From assembly GCA_964617665.1 (NCBI GenBank), contig CAZUAH010000357.1, forward strand, positions 1 to 14,102: a stretch of 14,102 nucleotides of DNA, written 5' to 3'. This stretch comes from JADHUC01 sp964617665. Its GTDB lineage: Bacteria; Planctomycetota; Planctomycetia; Pirellulales; Pirellulaceae. The notes below the pieces were generated by a model that did not search any database, was not told the DNA's origin, and saw nothing but the letters and a program-made list of their open reading frames with translations. How positions within the stretch are numbered: the stretch's first letter is position 1; every line of letters starts with the position of its first letter. A program made the translations under genes and the position numbers. Positions 1 through 5,322 of the stretch are shown one piece after another.

Positions 1-511
1 CGAGCACGAGGCCGACATCGATGTATTGCCCGCCGCCGGTCTGGGAGACATGGACAGCGACGAGGTTCTTGCCCACTCTCAGTGTGTCCCTCAGCTCCTT
101 GCTCACATCGTAAGCGGTCCACCGCATGTTGAAACCGTTGGCGGAGAAGACCATGGTGCCGTTAACATACACCCCGACATCCTCGTCATGTCGGACGATC
201 ATGCCTGCTAAGCTGAAGTCGATAGGGGCGGGCACGTCGATCGTCTTGCGTAGCCAGATGTCGCGCGTCGTCCAAGGAGTACCGATGCTAGCCGGCGGCG
301 TGACATAATCGGTGACGCCGAAACCCGCCTTGCCCTCTGTCCACTTGCTGTCATCGAAGTCGGGCTTGATCCAGCCCTCGCCGGGTTTGTCAATCGTGTA
401 TCGCCAAGTCGCTGCATCGTGGGTGGCATTGGAAATCAACACCCGGGGCTCGGCAGCGGCCAGGAGGTCGGCGAGCAAGACAAGGAGTACGGATGTGGCC
501 AGACAACGCAT
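1..511 (-). CDS. Secreted protein with galactose-binding-like domain (partial, 3' end outside window)
   Basis: The first 170 codons of a minus-strand gene are present and the frame is open to the window edge. The start ATG at 509-511 is preceded by GGAG (521-524 complement) at 9-nt spacing. Residues 1 to about 20 form a signal peptide (MRCLATS, then a Leu-rich core ending in AAAEP), so the product is exported. The following ~150 residues have the look of a galactose-binding-like beta-sandwich: a W-x-x-x-D-F-D-D-S-x-W segment, then TTRDIWLRK, an RHDEDVGVYVNG turn and a final QTGGGQYIDVG strand. Such modules accompany secreted glycoside hydrolases and related enzymes in planctomycetes and Bacteroidetes, where they bind carbohydrate or pack against a catalytic domain. 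Any catalytic domain would lie to the left of the window, so the exact enzyme cannot be named. Its ORF is absent from simple start-to-stop lists because no stop is inside the window. Confidence 0.8.
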   Translation of the reverse strand, partial: MRCLATSVLLVLLADLLAAAEPRVLISNATHDAATWRYTIDKPGEGWIKPDFDDSKWTEGKAGFGVTDYVTPPASIGTPWTTRDIWLRKTIDVPAPIDFSLAGMIVRHDEDVGVYVNGTMVFSANGFNMRWTAYDVSKELRDTLRVGKNLVAVHVSQTGGGQYIDVGLVL

Positions 512-551
512 AACGGAAATCTCCACAGTAGGCCTTTGTTTGGAGGATCGA

Positions 552-707
552 ATGAATTGCCCAATTATGACCCTCGGGTACAAAGCGATCAATCTGCGCC
601 CTCGTGGGCGGATGATTACGGAAAGAGCTGTCATGCAGCTAAAGCACAACGACTACCGAGAGTATCGCCAGCTGCAGCAAAGAGATAGTCTGTCGAGAAA
701 ACTGTGA
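552..707 (+). CDS. Possible small ORF (51 aa), unrecognised
   Basis: The ATG at 552-554 lies 5 nt after a perfect GGAGG (542-546), which is a better ribosome site than many real genes here have. The product would be a basic, soluble 51-residue peptide beginning MNCPIMTLGYKAINL and ending LSRKL, with no signal peptide or membrane segment. The open frame also extends upstream, antisense to the neighbouring secreted gene, which is accidental. I recognise no family. The only support is the Shine-Dalgarno sequence, so this may be chance. Confidence 0.22.
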   Translation: MNCPIMTLGYKAINLRPRGRMITERAVMQLKHNDYREYRQLQQRDSLSRKL

Positions 708-1004
708 CTGCCACGACTGTCTTCCTGACAAACTCACGTCGACGTCCAACTTTCTACACTTAAGAAAGCGAACTGACCGACTCGCCCCGGCTCGATTGGC
801 CGCCTTGATAGTCTTTGCGTCTCGTCATGACAGACTTAGTGACTGGATTGACGACATTTCTGTCCAAGACCAACTTAGAGCGGTCCATTTCTGACGTTCG
901 GACTTCGAGGGCATACCTTTCGATGAAGTGGGAGTAGGGTTCGACTTGACCGCCCATGAGCGCGCAAAAGCGGGTGTCCTCTACCCTATTGACTGGAAAG
1001 TGTT

Positions 1005-1042
1005 CCAACCTTTATGTCTCGCTGGCCCAACCTTTGTGTCTC
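1005..1042. repeat. Pair of 16-bp direct repeats upstream of arsR-like gene
   Basis: CCAACCTTTATGTCTC at 1005-1020 recurs as CCAACCTTTGTGTCTC at 1027-1042, a 15 of 16 match with 22-bp periodicity (about two helical turns). It lies 34 bp before a TTGACA hexamer. Same-face spacing would suit an activator site, but it could also be a residue of a local duplication. No protein is known to me that binds it. Confidence 0.45.
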
Positions 1043-1075
1043 AAGCCAGATGCCAAGAGCTTCGGCCTATACATC

Positions 1076-1108
1076 TTGACACTTCGCTATTACACTGTAG
1101 CGTGTAAT
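1076..1108 (+). promoter_or_regulatory. Promoter -35 and ArsR/SmtB-type operator
   Basis: A perfect TTGACA occurs at 1076-1081. Downstream, ATTACAC (1089-1095) and GTGTAAT (1102-1108) form a perfect 7-bp inverted repeat around a 6-nt spacer, 20 bp in all. ArsR/SmtB dimers typically bind short palindromes of this size that overlap the core promoter. The palindrome sits where the -10 element should be, although no strong -10 hexamer is visible. It ends 4 bp before the first ATG of the arsR-like gene. Autoregulation of that gene and of the Cys-rich gene behind it is inferred. Confidence 0.6.
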
Positions 1109-1112
1109 TACT

Positions 1113-1490
1113 ATGAGCACCAAGGCTGCTAGCATGGTTAAGAACCGACCCGTTGGGCGGGTGAGTGTGAAGAAACGTCCATTGCTGGATCCCGACGACG
1201 CTGGGGCGCTTGCGCGTTTGTTCAAGGTGTTCGCCAACGACACACGTTTGCGTCTGCTTCATGCCTTGGTGCGTGAAGGCCAGATGTGTGTCACAGACCT
1301 GGCCGCCGCGGTCGATATGAAGCCGCAGGCGGTCTCGAATCAGCTCCAACGGCTGGTTGATCGAGGTTTTCTGGCCGCCACGCGCACCGGTAACAACATT
1401 TACTATCGAGTCGTCGATCCATGCGTGCCCATTCTCCTGGAGCGTGGGCTGTGTCTTATCGAATGTTGGCCCGAGGAGTCGTACGTGTAG
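1113..1490 (+). CDS. ArsR/SmtB-family metal-responsive transcriptional repressor
   Basis: This 125-residue protein has the winged-helix fold of ArsR/SmtB repressors. ALARLFKVFANDTRLRLLHAL is the helix that precedes the HTH, residues 58-82 contain the helix-turn-helix with KPQAVSNQLQRL as recognition helix, and RTGNNIYYRV is the wing hairpin. Family members release DNA when metal binds. Candidate ligands are Cys59 at the alpha-3 position of the ELCVCDL motif (only the first Cys is kept) and, in the last helix, Asp102, Cys104, Cys114 and Cys118. In a by-eye alignment several of these fall at or near the SmtB alpha-5 metal positions, which suggests a thiol-rich site for a soft metal. The first ATG (1113) lies only 4 bp after the palindrome and has no Shine-Dalgarno. 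ATG 1134, preceded by AAGG (1122-1125), is a credible alternative start. The Cys-rich gene follows after 65 bp on the same strand. Confidence 0.87.
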   Translation: MSTKAASMVKNRPVGRVSVKKRPLLDPDDAGALARLFKVFANDTRLRLLHALVREGQMCVTDLAAAVDMKPQAVSNQLQRLVDRGFLAATRTGNNIYYRVVDPCVPILLERGLCLIECWPEESYV

Positions 1491-1555
1491 ACAGAATCAT
1501 CTTGTCCGCCCACTCGTGGGCATTTGAGAAATCTCATCTTTGAAAGGAGAGAACA

Positions 1556-2761
1556 ATGGAGCGATTCGCATCGTCTCGTGTGTCCTTGTTGTGGATAGCC
1601 ATGCTGGTCTGGTGCCTTGTGTTTCAGGCGTCGCTGGCGGCTTCCGAAGAAGAATCCGTTGCCCCGCCGATTCCCATTCCCGGGTACGGTTTGGACGCGC
1701 CGAAGCCGAGTTGCTGCCCGGCGGACGCAGCAAAGAAAGACTGTGCAACTTGCCCGGCGGCCTCCAAATGTGGACAGGCCGGTTGCGGTGCAAAGGCCTG
1801 TGCGGCTGCCGCTGCCTCTAAATGTTGTCCGAAAGCAGAGAAGCCAGGTTGCTCCCCGGCGGCCAAACCATGTTGCGCGGCTAAAGCAGCCGCCGAGTGT
1901 GGCAAGTCCGTATGCGGAGCAAAGCCTTGCTCGGCTGCCGCCGCACCCAAGTGCTGCCCGAAGGCACAGAAGTCGAAGTGCGGTCAGGCGGCCAAGCCAT
2001 GTTGTCCGCCGAAAGCAGCCGCCAAGTGTGGCAAACCTGCATGCGGTGCGAAGCCCTGTGCGGCCGCTGCTCCCAAATGCTGCTGCCCGAAGGCACAGAA
2101 GTCGAAGTGCGGTCAGGCGGCTAAACCATGTTGTCCGCCGAAAGCAGCCGCCAAGTGTGGCAAACCTGCATGCGGTGCGAAGCCCTGCTCGGCCGCCGCT
2201 CCCAAATGCTGCTGCCCGAAGGCACAGAAGTCGAAATGCGGTCAGGCGGCTAAGCCATGTTGTCCGCCGAAAGCAGCCGCCAAGTGTGGCAAACCTGCAT
2301 GTGGGGCAAAGCCCTGTTCGGCTGCCGCTGCTCCCAAATGCTGCCCGAAGGTACAGAAGTCGAGTTGTTGCCCGGCGGCGAAACCATGCTGTCCAGCGGT
2401 TACGGCCAAGAAATGCTGCGCCTGCAAGTGCAGCAAGTGTGGATGTGGTGGGAAGGCGTGTTCGGCTGCCGGATCCAAATGCTCTTGTCCGAAGGCAAGA
2501 AAACCGACATGTTGCCCAGCGGCTAAGCCTTGCTGCCCTGCGAAAGCAGCCGCCAAGTGTGGACAACCTGCGTGCGGTGCAAAGTCTTGCGCGGCCGCTG
2601 CTGCTCCCAAGTGCTGCCCGAAGGCACAGAAGCCTCAATGCCGCCCGGCAGCCAAGCCCTGTGGCGCGGCGAATGCAGCAGCGAAGTGTGCCAAGCCTGC
2701 ATGCGGGGCAAAGCCCTGTTCGGCGGCTGCGGCTTCCAAGTGTTGCCCGAGCAAGCAGTAG
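1556..2761 (+). CDS. Secreted giant metallothionein-like Cys-rich repeat protein
   Basis: GAAAGGAG (1541-1548) precedes the ATG. Residues 1-28 are a signal peptide (LLWIAMLVWCLVFQASLA), followed by a short acidic/proline spacer to residue 48. Residues 49-397 are eight tandem units of 43 residues (the sixth has 48), then the tail PSKQ. A typical unit carries Cys as KC-G, KPCCP, KCGKPACGAKPC and KCCC. By hand count the repeats hold about 72 Cys. They contain no His, Phe, Trp or Tyr, and are otherwise mainly Ala, Lys and Pro. Dense CC and CxxxxC thiols without aromatics are the hallmark of metallothionein-type metal chelators, but the size and export signal are unusual. Linkage to an ArsR/SmtB-type repressor suggests metal-induced expression and extracytoplasmic metal sequestration; the metal is unknown. 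A structural, disulfide-linked cell-surface role is the main alternative. Confidence 0.8.
   Translation: MERFASSRVSLLWIAMLVWCLVFQASLAASEEESVAPPIPIPGYGLDAPKPSCCPADAAKKDCATCPAASKCGQAGCGAKACAAAAASKCCPKAEKPGCSPAAKPCCAAKAAAECGKSVCGAKPCSAAAAPKCCPKAQKSKCGQAAKPCCPPKAAAKCGKPACGAKPCAAAAPKCCCPKAQKSKCGQAAKPCCPPKAAAKCGKPACGAKPCSAAAPKCCCPKAQKSKCGQAAKPCCPPKAAAKCGKPACGAKPCSAAAAPKCCPKVQKSSCCPAAKPCCPAVTAKKCCACKCSKCGCGGKACSAAGSKCSCPKARKPTCCPAAKPCCPAKAAAKCGQPACGAKSCAAAAAPKCCPKAQKPQCRPAAKPCGAANAAAKCAKPACGAKPCSAAAASKCCPSKQ
1700..2746 (+). repeat. Eight tandem 129-bp coding repeats
   Basis: Units begin at 1700, 1829, 1958, 2087, 2216, 2345, 2489 and 2618. All are 129 bp (43 codons) except the sixth, which is 144 bp (48 codons) and carries extra Cys codons. 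Units three to five are nearly identical at nucleotide level; I count about five differences between units three and four outside silent drift. This indicates recent duplication or gene conversion. Because the period is a multiple of three, long spurious ORFs open in other frames on both strands. Confidence 0.93.
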
Positions 2762-2818
2762 GTCAAGCGTTCATTGCAGCATCGTGAGCGGCGCGAGTGA
2801 AGAACTGCGTGCGGTTCG

Positions 2819-3772
2819 CTACGCCATGAGGTAGAGAAACTTCTCTTCCGCCGCCTTGCGTTTCGTCGGATCCTCGACGAAACGTACAAGGCTGGAGAAG
2901 CCGTAGAGAGTCTTAATCCGATGCGTTAGCCAAGCGGACCACTGAGATGACGTGGTCCGTTTCCAGTATTCCGGAGTTCGGGGATCGTGTTTCGCGCTTT
3001 CTAACGCCCCCAATTCCTCTTCCACATCCGGCAGGGCTTTCCACAAACGGACGTGGCGATGGTGCGCCGCCAGCCCTTTCTGCGCGAGATCGTTGTAGCC
3101 GAATTGAGACAGTTCGATGAGCCCCGCGGCATGATTGATGATGTGGAACAAACCGCCAAAGCCCTGCCGGCGGATGGACGCCGAACGAAGTAGCTCGTCG
3201 ATTACGGCCGTTGCCATCGCGTGTAGCGACGTGTAGAGCGGAAAGCCCTCGTCCACTCGAACGGGCACCTTGTCGCCATTGAGCCATCCACGCTGCTTGC
3301 CGAAATACCCGCGGCCCGGCCCGGCAGTGTTGAACGATTCGATCAGTCTTTGAATGCCGCCGATGATCGACGGGGTTGCGTATACCGGATGATCATGGAG
3401 AGCCCTGATAGCAGTCGCCGCGAATATGACGTTATGCCCCGACTGGCGTGTCTTGCCTATGTTCGCGAACAGTGCCTTGGCGATGGCCGAAATCTGTTCC
3501 TCTTGTGGCTCCTCGTCGGGAAAAGGTCCAAACAGTTCGGGGATCGTGATTCCCGTCTTCTTCGGATCGTACCACACGGACTCCTCGCCACGAATGATGC
3601 GTTCCAGGTCTCTTTCGATCGCGTCGAACACCTTGCTGTCGAGATCGTGATGATCCTCGCCAAAGAAGTACCCGGCGATCACCGCCGCGCCCAGATGCCC
3701 CACAAAAGGATTTGCTTGATGCGCACGCGCCAGTCCACAGAGTCCTCTGTACAAGTATTCAAAATCAACCAT
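2819..3772 (-). CDS. Conserved-looking hypothetical protein, 317 aa, helical and cytoplasmic
   Basis: I do not recognise a named family. The protein has no signal peptide or membrane segment and appears mostly alpha-helical. Its N-terminal third contains GHLGAAVIAGYFFGEDHHD (residues 25-43) followed by an amphipathic helix ERDLERIIRGEE and an ITIPELFGPFP turn. The middle contains SGHNVIFAATAIRALHDHP (111-129) and a Gly-rich GPGRGYFGKQRGW loop (151-163). The two similar GH-x-x-x-A-A helices hint at an alpha/alpha-type fold with buried His, but this is speculative. The ATG (3770-3772) has only a weak purine-rich GAGAAG before it. It converges on the Cys-rich gene, with 57 bp between stop codons, and is transcribed away from the YHS-like gene. 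The style is that of planctomycete-restricted conserved hypotheticals; I infer no function. Confidence 0.72.
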   Translation of the reverse strand: MVDFEYLYRGLCGLARAHQANPFVGHLGAAVIAGYFFGEDHHDLDSKVFDAIERDLERIIRGEESVWYDPKKTGITIPELFGPFPDEEPQEEQISAIAKALFANIGKTRQSGHNVIFAATAIRALHDHPVYATPSIIGGIQRLIESFNTAGPGRGYFGKQRGWLNGDKVPVRVDEGFPLYTSLHAMATAVIDELLRSASIRRQGFGGLFHIINHAAGLIELSQFGYNDLAQKGLAAHHRHVRLWKALPDVEEELGALESAKHDPRTPEYWKRTTSSQWSAWLTHRIKTLYGFSSLVRFVEDPTKRKAAEEKFLYLMA

Positions 3773-4297
3773 GTCTTCTCTTGCTCATTGAGATGAAGCG
3801 AGGCAACGGCTGTAACAATGGCTACTGTTAGGCCATTGACGTTCGATGCAGTTTCTACTTTGAAGATAGACGAACCAGTCGACAACTTCAAATCGTCGTG
3901 GCCGCTGGCAAGCAGATTACGCGAAATGGCGAGTAGGTCAAACTAGCATCAGTCTGACGCTGGAACGCGCGGCTCGATATCCGCGCCAATAATCTGATCG
4001 GCATTGTTGGACGTGGAGGTATGTAGGTGGTAATCTCGCGACCAACTGTGCTTCGCGATCGGTGTCATATCGTCGTTTGGATCACGATGCAGTTCTGTGG
4101 GGCAGCAACGGCATCGCTCCGCAGAGTCAGTCTCAGAGAAACTTCCGGTTTTTCCTTCCGTTGTCACGTGATTCTCCTACAGTGCCGTGAAGACTTGGGG
4201 CGCTTATCGGTAATGCTGTTCAGGCTGATGGTTCGGTGTGCGCCGGACCTGAACGAAAATCGCTGTGAATCGAATCTGCAAAGTAAGGGGATCAGGT
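3773..4297. other. Divergent intergenic region
   Basis: Apart from the small minus-strand ORF at 3949-4167, I see nothing definite here. There is no recognisable riboswitch, tRNA or repeat, and no clear sigma-70 promoter pair, although promoters for both flanking divergent genes must lie within it. Confidence 0.4.
3949..4167 (-). CDS. Possible small Cys-containing protein (72 aa)
   Basis: A GTG start (4165-4167 complement) is preceded by AGGAG (4174-4178 complement) at the ideal 6-nt spacing, which is the strongest argument for this ORF. The 72-residue product is hydrophilic and soluble, with a CRCCP cluster near residue 20 and several His and Asp residues (TELHRDPNDD, SRDYHLHTST). This could bind a metal, in keeping with the flanking metal-related genes. 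It lies in the 525-bp gap upstream of the 317-residue gene, on the same strand with 176 bp between them. I recognise no family and it may be a chance ORF. Confidence 0.38.
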   Translation of the reverse strand: MTTEGKTGSFSETDSAERCRCCPTELHRDPNDDMTPIAKHSWSRDYHLHTSTSNNADQIIGADIEPRVPASD

Positions 4298-4837
4298 ATG
4301 GCAAAATGTCTTTCCGTGGGTGCTGCAGTCCTTCTCGTTTTCGCCTTGACGTACGGAGTCAGTGCGGATGAGAAGAAAGCACCCTGTGCTAAGAGTGCTT
4401 CGTGCGCCGCCGAGAGCGGTGGGTGCGCCACGAAATGTGCTGCGGCGGCCGCCGAGAAGAAATGCAGCGCAACGTGTCCCATCTCGGGGAAGGCCGTTAA
4501 CAAGTCCGTCGCCGTGGACTACAAAGGCGGCAAGGTGTTCCTCTGCTGCGCCGGTTGTACCGGGGCCTTCAAGAAGAACGCGGACAAGTACGCAACGAAG
4601 GCGAACATTCAGTTGGTCGCCACTGGACAGGCGAAGCAAGCCAAATGTCCTTTAACCGGCGGCAAGTGCAACCCGGACACCGCGACCAAGGTGGCTGGCG
4701 TTGACGTTTGCTTCTGCTGTGGCGGATGCAAAGGCAAGGTGGCCAAGGCCAAAGACGACGAACAAGCCAAGCTCGTCTTCGGCGACAAGGCGTTCGCCAA
4801 AGGCTTCAAAGTTGCCAAGGCTGAAAAGAAGAAGTAG
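4298..4837 (+). CDS. Secreted tandem YHS/TRASH-like metal-binding protein
   Basis: The start is placed at ATG 4298 because AGGGG (4286-4290) sits 7 nt before it; an in-frame ATG at 4265 has no such site and would disrupt the signal peptide. Residues 1-23 are a signal peptide (LLVFALTYGVSA). Residues 30-56 are a Cys-rich linker. Two YHS/TRASH-like modules follow. The first is CPISGK at 60-65, then DYKGGKVFLCC-x2-C (Cys83, 84, 87) and AFKKNADKY. The second is CPLTGGKC at 117-124, then CFCC-x2-C (Cys138, 140, 141, 144). YHS/TRASH domains bind heavy metals such as copper through these cysteines and occur in metallochaperones, sensors and transporters. The product is therefore likely a periplasmic or surface metal-binding protein. 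It shares export and Cys/Lys/Ala style with the repeat protein 1.5 kb upstream, but is not in its operon. Confidence 0.8.
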   Translation: MAKCLSVGAAVLLVFALTYGVSADEKKAPCAKSASCAAESGGCATKCAAAAAEKKCSATCPISGKAVNKSVAVDYKGGKVFLCCAGCTGAFKKNADKYATKANIQLVATGQAKQAKCPLTGGKCNPDTATKVAGVDVCFCCGGCKGKVAKAKDDEQAKLVFGDKAFAKGFKVAKAEKKK

Positions 4838-5322
4838 GACGCGTTACACAAGCATTTTCATTAGGGGCGTGGGTGCCGAATATGGGGCGCTCATGTCCCT
4901 TTTTCTTTGGCTCTTCGCGGAACTCTGAAAGGGGCTTGCAGGTGAGCCCTGCGTAAGTAGGTCGGCAACAAGGTGCCTCTAACGAAGCAGTTCCGGCAGA
5001 CGCTGCACTTGGCGATTCGAGAGGTCGCGTAGAATCTGAATCGCTGTCGGAATAGGACCGCCTTTCAATGTAGGGCCAACCACCTGTGCGACTGCGCCCA
5101 GCCCGTCGGGCTTGGGGTTAAACGAAGAACGCCAGAAACCACAGATTCCACTTTCGCTCCAGCCGCGACTCTATGCTTTCCCCTGGATGGCCCCTATGTT
5201 ACGCTCGACCAAGATCGGCGGGCCGAGTATCCCCACCTGGGGCCGGCGCAAGATAGTAGTTCACGGATCTCGTTGCCAAGCGGGAACTTGGGAATCAGTG
5301 GATACAACGTTGGAGACGAACG
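4838..5322. other. Intergenic region upstream of GH127 gene
   Basis: This 485-bp gap holds a minus-strand 3'-gene relic (4979-5113). A short GC stem is possible around 4938-4955 (GCAGG/CCTGC), without a T-tract. GGAG at 5312-5315 is the ribosome site of the GH127 gene. No clear promoter or RNA element is visible. Confidence 0.4.
4979..5113 (-). pseudogene. Possible relic of a gene 3' end
   Basis: Reading the minus strand, 44 codons before a TAG (4979-4981 complement) give a protein-like segment. It starts KPDGLGAVAQVVGPTLKGG and ends with NRQVQRLPELLR. The frame continues upstream only about 19 more codons to another stop, and there is no ATG in it. The translation is far more protein-like than its surroundings, so I infer the tail of a truncated gene. 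The family is not recognised and chance cannot be excluded. Confidence 0.3.

Larger units (their letters stand above)
512..1075. other. Intergenic region between divergent genes
   Basis: This 564-bp stretch separates the divergent minus-strand secreted gene and the arsR-like gene. I see no RNA gene or complete mobile element. It holds a weak 51-codon plus-strand ORF at 552-707 and a 16-bp direct repeat at 1005-1042. It also holds a minus-strand open stretch at 760-1008 whose translation looks somewhat protein-like but whose only upstream start is a TTG abutting a stop. That stretch may be a gene relic, but I do not call it a gene. Confidence 0.5.

Noticed and set aside
1403..2638. 411-codon minus-strand ORF (Arg/Cys/Leu-rich) opposite the Cys-rich gene
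   Set aside because: It is a shadow of the 129-bp repeats: the period is a multiple of three, so several frames stay open. It overlaps the arsR-like gene, lacks a domain, and the plus frame has a ribosome site, signal peptide and meaningful Cys pattern.
1700..2746. CRISPR array
   Set aside because: Repeats are contiguous 129-bp coding units without unique spacers and no cas genes are nearby.
1617..2834. 405-codon plus-strand ORF (Arg/Val/Pro-rich) in another frame of the repeats
   Set aside because: Same repeat artefact; no ribosome site, and an extremely Arg-rich low-complexity product.
3679..3891. 70-codon minus-strand ORF overlapping the 5' end of the 317-residue gene
   Set aside because: TTG start, no ribosome site, and more than half overlaps a better-supported gene in another frame.
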